From an uncultured Lachnospiraceae bacterium (GTDB lineage Bacteria > Bacillota > Clostridia > Lachnospirales > Lachnospiraceae), in contig CACXFM010000208.1 in the NCBI GenBank assembly GCA_902766955.1, forward strand, positions 1 through 49,405: a DNA stretch of 49,405 bases, in the 5' to 3' direction. The notes under the pieces are model-generated. The model searched no databases. It was not told the DNA's origin and was given only the letters and a program-made list of their open reading frames with translations. Every line of letters begins with the position of its first letter. The stretch's first letter is position 1. The position numbers and the translations under genes were made by a program. This document shows, one piece after another, positions 27,213 to 35,521 of this stretch.

Positions 27213-28698
27213 AAAGAAGGGTGTTTCAGCACGTATTACTCGGACACTGGCTTTGCTGACAGCAGTCGGCATGCTTGCCGTATCCGTGCCGGCCGCGGAA
27301 AATGAGGGAGCTGCCTCCGCACCGGCCGCGGCGCAGAGTACTGCCTCAGAGGCAGCCGCTTCCGGACAGGAGTCCGCGGCTGCCGTCACATATGCGATGG
27401 ACCACAAGTCCAATCCGAATCCGTTTGCCGAGAACAATGTCGTGCAGACAAATGCCTACGAAGGGTGGCCCAAGGGCAGGGAGATCAACGCAGATTTTGC
27501 CTGCCTGCTTGACGCGAATACAGGCGCCGTCCTCTACGGAAAATCAAAAGATACGGCGACTCCGCCGGCATCCATCACCAAGATCATGACCTGCCTGCTC
27601 GCACTCGAGCACGGCAATCTCGACGATCAGGTGACGATGACGGAGACCGGCGTCGCGTTTGCCGTTGACGGAAGCTCCAACCTCTACACCCAGGTGGGAG
27701 AGGTGTTCACGCTCCGTGACATGCTCTACGGCATGATGCTGAAGTCCGCCAATGATATCGCCACCCAGGTAGGAGAATATATCGGAGGAGGCTCCATCGA
27801 CCGTTTCATCGAGATGATGAATGAAAAGGCAAAGGAGCTCGGCTGCCGGAATACGCATTTTGCGAATGCCTGCGGCATGCCCAATGACGAGCATCTGACG
27901 ACGGCATATGACATGTGTCTGATCACACAGGCAGCCCTTCAGTATCCGCTGTTCCGTGAACTGATCGGAACCTACCAGTATACGATTCCCGCCACCAATA
28001 TGACGGAAGCGCGTTCTTTCACCAACCACCACCACTGGCTGGAGACGCCTTCCGACGGAGTGAGCGGATTCGTCGGAGGAAAAACCGGTTATACAGATGC
28101 CGCACTGAACACGCTTGTCTCTGTTGCAGAGCGCGACGGGATGACGCTGATTGCGGTGACCATGCACGCAAACGGAAGCGAGCTCTGCCTGGAGGACACC
28201 GGCTATCTGTTCCGCTACGGATTCAAATTCTTTAAGAACAAAGTCATGGATGACGCGCAGGATCTCGAGAGGAAGGGGATCGTCTCCATCCCGAATGATG
28301 CGGATGAGTCGAAAATCACATCCACGACGACAGAACAGAAGATGAGCGGATACGGGGATGTCCTGTTTACGCAGTACATGTTCGGCGAGAAGAAGATCGG
28401 CAGTTCGATCCTGACCAAGGCGGCCCAGGAGGCAAGGGAGAAAGCCGCGGCAGAATCCGCTGCAGCCGCAAGCCGGGCCGAGGCCCTGGCAGCCGCGAGT
28501 TCCGCGGCGGCCGAATCCGTGGTCGAGGAAGCCTACGAGATTTTGACGCCGGCACCGACGAGGACAGCCGAGAGAGTCGTCCTGCCGCTTGGCATCACGA
28601 TGGACAGGACCCTCTTCCTGGTTATCGCCGCCCTGTCCGGCATGATCCTTCTCGGAGTGATTTCCATTATTATTACAATGATCGTCAGAAGACGGTGA
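27199..28698 (+). CDS. D-alanyl-D-alanine carboxypeptidase (PBP5/DacF type)
   Basis: This class C-type low-molecular-weight penicillin-binding protein trims the terminal D-Ala of peptidoglycan stem peptides outside the membrane. The 499-residue product has a signal peptide (residues about 10-33), an Ala/Ser/Glu-rich spacer (34-65) and the peptidase S11 domain with S-I-T-K (Ser125, Lys128), S-A-N (183-185) and K-T-G (295-297), all intact. A second low-complexity Ala/Ser/Glu stretch (about 410-445) leads to a C-terminal membrane segment (about 473-496) followed by R-R-R. A true C-terminal membrane span replaces the usual amphipathic anchor. AGGGG lies just before the ATG, and a strong hairpin terminator follows. 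Confidence 0.94.
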   Translation: MKSGKKKGVSARITRTLALLTAVGMLAVSVPAAENEGAASAPAAAQSTASEAAASGQESAAAVTYAMDHKSNPNPFAENNVVQTNAYEGWPKGREINADFACLLDANTGAVLYGKSKDTATPPASITKIMTCLLALEHGNLDDQVTMTETGVAFAVDGSSNLYTQVGEVFTLRDMLYGMMLKSANDIATQVGEYIGGGSIDRFIEMMNEKAKELGCRNTHFANACGMPNDEHLTTAYDMCLITQAALQYPLFRELIGTYQYTIPATNMTEARSFTNHHHWLETPSDGVSGFVGGKTGYTDAALNTLVSVAERDGMTLIAVTMHANGSELCLEDTGYLFRYGFKFFKNKVMDDAQDLERKGIVSIPNDADESKITSTTTEQKMSGYGDVLFTQYMFGEKKIGSSILTKAAQEAREKAAAESAAAASRAEALAAASSAAAESVVEEAYEILTPAPTRTAERVVLPLGITMDRTLFLVIAALSGMILLGVISIIITMIVRRR

Positions 28699-28700
28699 CA

Positions 28701-28729
28701 AACAGCCGGCGCATCTGCGCCGGACTGTT
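28701..28729 (+). terminator. Strong hairpin terminator after the DD-carboxypeptidase gene
   Basis: AACAGCCGGCGCA (28701-28713) pairs with TGCGCCGGaCTGTT (28716-28729), 13 pairs with one unpaired A. The tail ATTTATCTT is T-rich but broken. It closes the cdaA operon before the glycan region. Confidence 0.75.
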
Positions 28730-28774
28730 ATTTATCTTACAGGAAATTGCTTTCTGTCTGCTTCGGTGATAGGT

Positions 28775-30136
28775 ATGAGAAGAGTTGAGAATATCGGGGG
28801 CTTCCCCGCACATGATACATTTGGTGAAAAGGCGCGTTTCAGCGCCTATTTTGCATTGGACGCACTCCGCGGAGGTCCGGTGGCGGAGAGAGTGTTCAGC
28901 GACCTTGAGGCGTACAAGCACGGGACGTCTGTACAGAAAACCCGGGAGCGGATCGGGAATCTGATCGCACATGCGGCCGGGACGACGGCCTTCTATGCGG
29001 GATTCTCACCGGATACGCCGCTGACAGAGCTGCCGGTCGTCAATAAGGATACGTTCAGGGAGCATTATGACGAGTTTCTTTCTTCGGCTTACAGGGACGC
29101 GAAAAACAACCGTGTGATGACGACCAGCGGTTCGACGGGGACGCCGTTTGCCATGGTGCAGGACAGGCGCAAAGCGCTGTGCAACACCGCGGACAGCATT
29201 TTCCTGAGCATGCTGGGCGGGTACCGGATCGGCGAAAAGACAGCCTTTATCCGCGTCTGGGTGAAGAATGTCAGGAAGAGCCCGCTGCAGCAGTTTGCCG
29301 AGAACTCGCTGATGATGGAGAGCTCCTCTCTGTCTGATGAGTCTATCGCCGGCATGCTGAAAACGATCCGGGATGAGAAGGTCAAGTGTCTGACCGGCTA
29401 TGCGTCCGCTCTCGGCGAGATCAGCCGCTATATCGACCGCACCGGTTATGATATGAGCGGGTTCTGCGTGCATTCGATCCTGCCGATTTCGGAATCCATG
29501 CCGGATCCCGTGCGGGAGAGGCTGCGTGAACAGTTCGGGTGTCCGGTCCGCTCTTACTATTCCAATGAAGAGAACGGCATCATGGGCCTGGAGTTCGAAC
29601 ATACGGATTCCTACTATATCAATTCGGAGAGTTATTACTACGAGATTCTGAAAATGGATTCGGATGAACCTGCCGGGGAGGGAGAGCCGGGCAGGATCGT
29701 CATCACGGATCTGACAAACTATGCGTTTCCCGTGATCCGCTATGACAACGGGGACACTGCCGTTGCAAAGAAGACCATGAGGGACGGCCGCTTCCGCCTC
29801 ACGCTGACCTCTCTCTACGGCAGACGCAGCGATATGCTGTACGATACCCGGGGAAGAGCGGTCACGCCTTATGTCATTACCAACAATTTCTGGGATGTAC
29901 AGGGTGTCAGGCAGTACAAATTCATCCAGACCGGCCCCAGAACCTACATTCTCCGCCTGAACGGCGATCCTTCGGAGATCGATACCGCAGGCATGCTGTC
30001 CAGAATCAGGCCCGCCCTGGGTGAGGACGCGGATATCCGCGTGGAATTTACGGACGAGATACCGGTCCTTGCGTCCGGAAAAAGAAAATATATTGAAAAT
30101 CTGATGACCCGTCCGGGGCAGGGGACGGGGGCTTAA
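28775..30136 (+). CDS. PaaK/CapK-family adenylate-forming enzyme, copy 1
   Basis: The 453-residue protein belongs to the phenylacetate-CoA ligase/CapK branch of ANL adenylate-forming enzymes, which activate a carboxylate with ATP. Seen: T-T-S-G-S-T-G-T-P-F near residue 113 (phosphate loop A3), Y-Y-S-N-E-E-N-G-I-M-G near residue 268 (A5), V-I-R-Y-D-N-G-D (A7), G-R-R-S-D-M-L (A8) and A-S-G-K-R-K near the end (A10, with the catalytic lysine). The acid is unknown. It is a clear paralog of the enzyme at 31359, sharing for example I-L-K-M-D-S-D-E-P-A. It opens the flippase/ThDP/glycosyltransferase operon. Start: ATG at 28775; a GTG at 28766 is possible, both with weak binding sites. Confidence 0.86.
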   Translation: MRRVENIGGFPAHDTFGEKARFSAYFALDALRGGPVAERVFSDLEAYKHGTSVQKTRERIGNLIAHAAGTTAFYAGFSPDTPLTELPVVNKDTFREHYDEFLSSAYRDAKNNRVMTTSGSTGTPFAMVQDRRKALCNTADSIFLSMLGGYRIGEKTAFIRVWVKNVRKSPLQQFAENSLMMESSSLSDESIAGMLKTIRDEKVKCLTGYASALGEISRYIDRTGYDMSGFCVHSILPISESMPDPVRERLREQFGCPVRSYYSNEENGIMGLEFEHTDSYYINSESYYYEILKMDSDEPAGEGEPGRIVITDLTNYAFPVIRYDNGDTAVAKKTMRDGRFRLTLTSLYGRRSDMLYDTRGRAVTPYVITNNFWDVQGVRQYKFIQTGPRTYILRLNGDPSEIDTAGMLSRIRPALGEDADIRVEFTDEIPVLASGKRKYIENLMTRPGQGTGA

Positions 30137-30146
30137 ACGGTAAGAA

Positions 30147-31346
30147 ATGGAAAAAGCCGCAAACAAAGGAAAAATAGCAGCCAATACGGTTTACACGATC
30201 GCGGGAGCACTCGTACTCAACGGAGTGCTCCAGATTCTTGTCTACCCGCGTCTGGCATCGGAACTGGGGGCGGAGGCAAACGGCACCGTCCTCTATCTGA
30301 TGGCGTTTGTGAACATCCTGGGACCTTCCATCGGGCAGGCCCTGAATAACAGCCGGCTTGTGCTCCGCAGAGACATGGATGTCTCAAACGGCGATTTCAA
30401 TGTGGAGATTCTCCTCTATACCGCGCTTGGCGCCGCCGTTACGCTGATCGCGGCCCGGAACGCCCTTCCGGGTGGTGCTGCCGCCGCTGCTGCTGCTGTC
30501 CTGATTCTGCTTACGAATTTCCGCTATTACGGTGACGTCGAGTACAGGCTGTCGCTCAATTACAGAGGGTTTTTCATCTACTACGCCATCTGCGGGGCAG
30601 GTTATGCGGCGGGCTGTCTGCTGTACCGCCTGACGGGAGCCTGGTATGTGATTTTCCTGACCGGTGAGGCGTGTGCCCTGCTGTATCTCGCCGCAACGGG
30701 ATCCGTATTCAGGAATTTTTTTGCCAGGTCACCCTTCTTCCGGACGGTGATCCGCAAGGGGTCGGCGCTGGTTCTTTCCTATTTCGTGACCAATCTGACA
30801 CTGAACATTGACAGGCTGTATCTGAAGCACGCCCTGGGAGGGGAAGCGGTCACGGTATATTACGTGGCGTCGCTCATCGGAAAGACGCTGGTGCTCTTCA
30901 TCGCGCCGGTGAATGTGATCGTCATTTCCTATCTGACCAAATCCGGCGAGCGGCTGGACAGACGCCGCTTCGCCCGCTTTGCGGGAATCGGATGCGCTGC
31001 GGCGGCGGTCTTCTTTCTGATCTGCGAGATCGGAACGCCGATTTTTATCCGGATCTTTTATCCGGGGCTTCAGGAGGCCGTGAAGCCGATTCTGACGGTG
31101 GTGACGCTGACACAGATTCTGGCCATGCTGTCGGCCTATCTGTTTATCATCGTGTTGACATTTACCAGTGAAAAATGGCAGCTGCTGCTGCAGGGATGCC
31201 ATCTGGGACTGGTTCTGGTTCTGATATTCCTGATGACCGGAAAAGGCGGACTCGGAGGGTTTTCAGCCGCGGTCCTGATCGCGGGTGTCGCGAGAGTTGC
31301 TGCCGTTCTGGTACTCGGATTTGCCAAGTCCGCAAAAGAAAGCTGA
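30147..31346 (+). CDS. Wzx-like polysaccharide flippase (MOP superfamily)
   Basis: The 399-residue product is almost entirely hydrophobic, with roughly 11-12 membrane segments. Its opening (I-A-A-N-T-V-Y-T-I-A-G-A-L-V-L-N-G-V-L-Q, then P-R-L-A-S-E-L-G-A-E-A-N-G) resembles lipid-linked oligosaccharide flippases of the Wzx/RfbX group. Such proteins move undecaprenyl-linked sugars to the outer face of the membrane. It is shorter than many Wzx proteins (about 420-480). It sits ten bases after PaaK copy 1 and 12 bases before copy 2, so it is in the same transcript and may flip the product of the GtrB-type enzyme at 34550. Residues near 105-117 are an alanine run. Confidence 0.85.
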   Translation: MEKAANKGKIAANTVYTIAGALVLNGVLQILVYPRLASELGAEANGTVLYLMAFVNILGPSIGQALNNSRLVLRRDMDVSNGDFNVEILLYTALGAAVTLIAARNALPGGAAAAAAAVLILLTNFRYYGDVEYRLSLNYRGFFIYYAICGAGYAAGCLLYRLTGAWYVIFLTGEACALLYLAATGSVFRNFFARSPFFRTVIRKGSALVLSYFVTNLTLNIDRLYLKHALGGEAVTVYYVASLIGKTLVLFIAPVNVIVISYLTKSGERLDRRRFARFAGIGCAAAAVFFLICEIGTPIFIRIFYPGLQEAVKPILTVVTLTQILAMLSAYLFIIVLTFTSEKWQLLLQGCHLGLVLVLIFLMTGKGGLGGFSAAVLIAGVARVAAVLVLGFAKSAKES

Positions 31347-31358
31347 GGATTGATAACT

Positions 31359-32687
31359 ATGCAGGCAGGAGAAATCATCAGGCGCACGGCCTGGAAAGCC
31401 CTTGACGGAATGAAGGGCGGAAGACTTCAGAAACTGAAGATGGTGAATATGCGGGAAATCGAGGAAGGCGTGACGCCGGAATATATACAGCGCAGGCTTA
31501 ATGCGATTATGCGGTATGCCTCCTCCCGGTGTCCGTTCTACAGGAATCTTCCCGCAAACGGCAGGCTGTCTGATTTTCCCGTACAGACCAAGCGGGATTT
31601 TATAGCGCATTACGAAGATATTATCAGTGATGAATACAGGGACCGCAGGAATCACCTCCACCGCTTTACGACGAGCGGCTCGACCGGAACGCCCTTTACC
31701 GTCCTCGCGGACGACGGCAAACAGGACCGCGTCAACATGAATTTCATGTCCGTGATGGAACTGAACGGCTTCCGTTTAGGCATGAAGCGGGGCGAGTTCC
31801 GCGCCTGGATCAAGGGAAAGAACACGATCTCGAAGCTCCGCTCCTTTACCAATAATCTGCTGATGATTGATATCTCGAATATGGGCGACAGCCAGCTCCG
31901 CAAAATATTCGACACCATCTTTGAGGAGCGCATTCAGGTGCTGGTCGCGTATTCCGGGGCCATCGCCGCTCTCTGTGACTATGCCGAGCGGACGTCCCTG
32001 GATGTCTCCGGCTGGAGCGTGGAGATGATTTTCACCATGGGAGAGGCTCTGCCGGACGGAGTCCGGGACAAGGCGGAGGAGCTGTTCGGCATAAGGCCGG
32101 TTCTCTCATACGGCAATAACGAGAACGGATTTATCGCCGTGAGCCTTCCGGGGGAAGACGGATACATACTGGATCTCTATAACTTTTATGTGGAGATCCT
32201 CAAGATGGATTCTGACGAGCCGGCGGAGGAAGGCGAGCTGGGCCGGATCGTCGTGACGGATTATTATAACCGGGCTTTCCCCATGATCCGGTATGATACG
32301 GGAGACACGGGGATCAAGGTCAGGATCCCGGATCCGGACGGGCGCGTCAGGGAGAAGTTTACCGAGATTTACGGAAGACGGGGATCCCTGATCCGGAATA
32401 CCAAAGGAGAGCCGCTTTCGATCCACGTATTCATGAATAATCTGCTCAATTTCGAGGGCGTTCTGAGGCAGGCAAAATGTATCCAGCTGACGGAGAAGAA
32501 GTATCTGCTGCAGCTGAATGCCGAGATCGGAGCAAAGGTCAAAGAGAAAGAAATCGTCGACTCCTACCGGAAATATCTGGGCGAAGACGCGGAAATTGAG
32601 ACCGAGTATGTGGATTCCCTGCCCATAGAACAGTCCGGCAAGACGATGGTCTGCGAGCAGCGGTGTGAAGCCTATATTAACAGCTGA
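31359..32687 (+). CDS. PaaK/CapK-family adenylate-forming enzyme, copy 2
   Basis: The 442-residue paralog of the enzyme at 28775. Seen: T-T-S-G-S-T-G-T-P-F near residue 103 (A3), Y-G-N-N-E-N-G-F-I near residue 251 (A5), M-I-R-Y-D-T-G-D (A7), then G-R-R-G-S-L-I at the A8 position where copy 1 has the more standard G-R-R-S-D-M-L, and E-Q-S-G-K-T (A10 lysine kept). The different hinge suggests a different second step or acceptor. The ATG at 31359 has GAGGA nine bases upstream; a TTG at 31350 lies right behind that site and is unlikely. Two adenylate-forming enzymes in one glycan operon suggest two different acyl groups, or activation and transfer split between them; this is inference. Confidence 0.85.
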   Translation: MQAGEIIRRTAWKALDGMKGGRLQKLKMVNMREIEEGVTPEYIQRRLNAIMRYASSRCPFYRNLPANGRLSDFPVQTKRDFIAHYEDIISDEYRDRRNHLHRFTTSGSTGTPFTVLADDGKQDRVNMNFMSVMELNGFRLGMKRGEFRAWIKGKNTISKLRSFTNNLLMIDISNMGDSQLRKIFDTIFEERIQVLVAYSGAIAALCDYAERTSLDVSGWSVEMIFTMGEALPDGVRDKAEELFGIRPVLSYGNNENGFIAVSLPGEDGYILDLYNFYVEILKMDSDEPAEEGELGRIVVTDYYNRAFPMIRYDTGDTGIKVRIPDPDGRVREKFTEIYGRRGSLIRNTKGEPLSIHVFMNNLLNFEGVLRQAKCIQLTEKKYLLQLNAEIGAKVKEKEIVDSYRKYLGEDAEIETEYVDSLPIEQSGKTMVCEQRCEAYINS

Positions 32688-32703
32688 CATAAAGAGGACA
32701 GGT

Positions 32704-34548
32704 ATGAAAGTCTCTGATTATATCGTGAAAATGGCGACCGGAGCCGGAATCCGGGACGTATTTCTTGTGACGGGCGGCGGGGCCATGCATCTGGATGACT
32801 CCTTCGGGCATTGTCCGGATCTGCACTGCACGTTTCACCATCATGAGCAGGCGTGTTCCATGGCCGCGGAAGCATATGCGAGAGTGGAGAACCGCCCCGC
32901 ATGCGTGGTGGTCACGACCGGCCCCGGGGCTTCCAATGCACTGACCGGTGTGCTGTGCGCTTATATGGAATCGATCCCGATGCTCGTGATCTCCGGCCAG
33001 GCGAGATACGCGACGACGGTGAGAAGCACCGGCCTCGCCCTCCGGACCATGGGAATCCAGGAGTTTGATATCGTCAGATCGGCGGAGCCCATGACCAAGT
33101 ATGCGGTCATGATCACCAGGCCGGAGGATGTCCGGTACGCCGTCGAAAAAGCGCTGTCTCTGATGATGAGCGGCCGGAGAGGTCCTGTCTGGCTGGATGT
33201 GCCGCTGGATGTACAGGCCGCCGAGATTGATCCCGGGTCACTCCGGGCATATGATCCGGACGAGAACCCGGAGGAGAAAATCCCCTGTCCCGGGGAGGGC
33301 ATTGCGGACGTCATCCTTGAGAAGCTCAGGAGTGCGGAGAGACCGGTCCTCTTCGGAGGGTACGGTGTGCGTGCCGCCGGCGGGACGGAAGAGTTCAGGA
33401 AGCTGGCGGAACTTCTGGGGATCCCCGTGCTGACCGGCATGTCCAGCCAGGATCTTGTGGAAGAGGACTATCCGCTGTTTGCGGGCAGAACCGGCATGAC
33501 GGGCCAGCGGTCAGGCAATCTGGCCATGGCCGGCTGTGATCTCTTTCTGTCACTCGGAAGCCGGCTGAGCTTTCTGCAGACGGGGTTTGATTATGAGGAG
33601 TGGGCGAGAGAAGCGTTCGTCATCATGAATGATATCGATCCGCTGGAGTTCCGCAAGCCGAATATCAGGGCGGATCTCCCGGTCATCTGCGACGCGCTGG
33701 CCCTGATGCGGGAGCTGAATGCGCGTCTTCTGGCGGCGGGAGCCTCGAAAGAGCATCCTTTCTGCACGAAGGCGGCGGGATGGCTGCAGAGGTGCCTTGA
33801 GAGGAAGCATGCATTTCCTCCCGTGACGGATGCCATGAAGGGCCCCCAGAAAGACGGCAGGGCCAATCTGTACGCATTTGTCGATGCGCTTTCGGATGAA
33901 CTGCAGGACGGGGACCAGGTGATCTTCTCGTGCGGACAGTCCCGCTTCGCGGGGACCCAGGCTTACCGGCTGGGGAAGGAGCAGAGATTCTATACCAATT
34001 CCGCGACCGCGTCCATGGGATATGATCTGCCCGCATCCATCGGCATCGCCAGAGCTTCCGGAAAGCCCGTGAATCTGGTCACCGGCGACGGAAGTCTGAT
34101 GATGAATCTCCAGGAGATGCAGACCATCCGGACGAACAGGCTGCCCGTGAGGGTCTTCCTGATCTGCAATGACGGCTATCACTCGATCCGGCAGACCCAG
34201 AATGCCTACTTCGGGAAACCGCTTGTCGGCATCGGGCCGGAGAGCGGCGACCTTGACTTCCCCGAGCCGGAGGGGATCGCGCAGCTGTTCGGTTTTACCT
34301 ATGCGAAATGCGGAAGCAATGAGACGCTGAAGCGGGATCTGCGGGAGGCCATGAAGCTGCCGCTGCCCGCCCTGATCGAAATCAGTGCCACCCCGCTGCA
34401 GGGATCGGAGCCCAAGGCATCTTCCAGAAGGCTCCCGGACGGAACGATGGTTTCGGTGCCGCTCGAAGACATGGCGCCGTTCCTGCCGAGAGACGTGCTG
34501 GCGGCGAATCTGGAAATCCCGCTGACCATAAATGAGGCGAAGCGATAA
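32704..34548 (+). CDS. ThDP-dependent enzyme (acetolactate synthase-like)
   Basis: The 614-residue protein has the three-domain layout of ThDP enzymes such as acetolactate synthase. Seen: an N-terminal pyrimidine domain with F-H-H-H-E-Q-A-C (Glu48, which activates the cofactor), V-T-T-G-P-G-A-S-N-A, a central domain, and a pyrophosphate domain with G-D-G-S near residue 461 followed 26-29 residues later by C-N-D-G-Y. It makes or transfers an acyl anion from a 2-keto acid. A housekeeping IlvB is unlikely in this operon. Relatives in polysaccharide loci, such as YerE of Yersinia, add a two-carbon branch to a 4-keto sugar nucleotide, which is possible here since RmlB is encoded nearby. The start at 32704 follows AGAGGACAGGT. 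Confidence 0.86.
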   Translation: MKVSDYIVKMATGAGIRDVFLVTGGGAMHLDDSFGHCPDLHCTFHHHEQACSMAAEAYARVENRPACVVVTTGPGASNALTGVLCAYMESIPMLVISGQARYATTVRSTGLALRTMGIQEFDIVRSAEPMTKYAVMITRPEDVRYAVEKALSLMMSGRRGPVWLDVPLDVQAAEIDPGSLRAYDPDENPEEKIPCPGEGIADVILEKLRSAERPVLFGGYGVRAAGGTEEFRKLAELLGIPVLTGMSSQDLVEEDYPLFAGRTGMTGQRSGNLAMAGCDLFLSLGSRLSFLQTGFDYEEWAREAFVIMNDIDPLEFRKPNIRADLPVICDALALMRELNARLLAAGASKEHPFCTKAAGWLQRCLERKHAFPPVTDAMKGPQKDGRANLYAFVDALSDELQDGDQVIFSCGQSRFAGTQAYRLGKEQRFYTNSATASMGYDLPASIGIARASGKPVNLVTGDGSLMMNLQEMQTIRTNRLPVRVFLICNDGYHSIRQTQNAYFGKPLVGIGPESGDLDFPEPEGIAQLFGFTYAKCGSNETLKRDLREAMKLPLPALIEISATPLQGSEPKASSRRLPDGTMVSVPLEDMAPFLPRDVLAANLEIPLTINEAKR

Positions 34549-34549
34549 G

Positions 34550-35521
34550 ATGGAAGAAGCGAAGAGAAAACTGATATCGGTAGTCATACCGACTTATAAT
34601 GAAGAAGACAATGTGATTCCCATGACGGAAACTCTGACGGAGATTTTCGAAAAAGAGCTTGCCCGGTACGATTATGAGATTATCTATATCGATAATCACT
34701 CCAAGGACCGGACCAGAATCCTTCTGCGCAATATCTGCAGCCGGAATAAGCATGTGAAGGCGATCTTCAATGCCAGGAACTTCGGCCAGATGCGCTCCCC
34801 GGTCCACGGACTGAAGCAGGCTTACGGAGACTGCGTCATCCGCCTGACCGCCGACTTCCAGGATCCTCCCGCGATGATCCCGGTCTTAGTCAGAGAGTGG
34901 GAAGCGGGCAGCAAAATCGTGATCGGCATCAAGAACAAGACCGAGGAAGGCGCAGTGATGGCCTGGGTTCGCCGGCAGTACTATAAGCTTCTGCGGAAGA
35001 TCACGGACATCGGCCATATTGAAAACTTTACGGGCTTCGGCCTCTACGACAAAGCTTTCGTCGATGTGATCCGGAACGTGCACGACCCCATGCCTTACCT
35101 GCGCGGCATGATCGCCGAACTGGGATTTGATTACAAGACAATCCTGTACGACAGGCCCAACAGGCGGGCGGGAAAGAGCAAAAACAATTTTTATACGCTC
35201 TATGACTACGCCATGGTGGGAATCACTTCTTATTCGAAAGTGGTCTTAAGAATTGCGACCTTCATCGGCTTCTTTATCGGCCTCACCAGTATCATCGTGG
35301 CGCTGGTCTACCTGATCCTGAAGCTGATTCACTGGGACTGGTTCCATGCGGGCATCGCGCCGCTCGTGATCGGGCAGTTCTTCCTGGGCGGCGTCCAGCT
35401 GTTCTTTATCGGTCTGATGGGAGAATATATTCTCTCGATCAATACGAGAGTGCTGGGCAGGCCGTTGGTTGTGGAAGAAGAGCGCCTCAATTTTGACGAC
35501 GATACGCCCGTCGCCTCGTAG
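34550..35521 (+). CDS. GtrB/CsbB-type polyprenyl-phosphate glycosyltransferase (GT2)
   Basis: The 323-residue protein has a DPM1-like GT2 domain and two C-terminal membrane segments (about residues 233-262 and 268-300), the layout of GtrB, ArnC and CsbB. Seen: I-S-V-V-I-P-T-Y-N-E-E-D-N at residues 9-21, R-L-T-A-D-F-Q-D-P-P near residue 105 (the family's D-x-D-x-Q-D-P-P), and R-x-x-G-x-S-K before the membrane part. Such enzymes load a sugar from a nucleotide donor onto undecaprenyl phosphate inside the cell. The flippase and YfhO protein nearby could then move and transfer it. The start at 34550 lies two bases after the ThDP gene stop; an ATG at 34532 overlaps that gene. Its 3' end overlaps the convergent yfhO gene by 35 bases. 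Confidence 0.92.
   Translation: MEEAKRKLISVVIPTYNEEDNVIPMTETLTEIFEKELARYDYEIIYIDNHSKDRTRILLRNICSRNKHVKAIFNARNFGQMRSPVHGLKQAYGDCVIRLTADFQDPPAMIPVLVREWEAGSKIVIGIKNKTEEGAVMAWVRRQYYKLLRKITDIGHIENFTGFGLYDKAFVDVIRNVHDPMPYLRGMIAELGFDYKTILYDRPNRRAGKSKNNFYTLYDYAMVGITSYSKVVLRIATFIGFFIGLTSIIVALVYLILKLIHWDWFHAGIAPLVIGQFFLGGVQLFFIGLMGEYILSINTRVLGRPLVVEEERLNFDDDTPVAS

Noticed and set aside
30470-30500. Repeated GCT/GCC triplets
   Set aside because: This is an alanine run in a membrane segment of the flippase, not a non-coding repeat.
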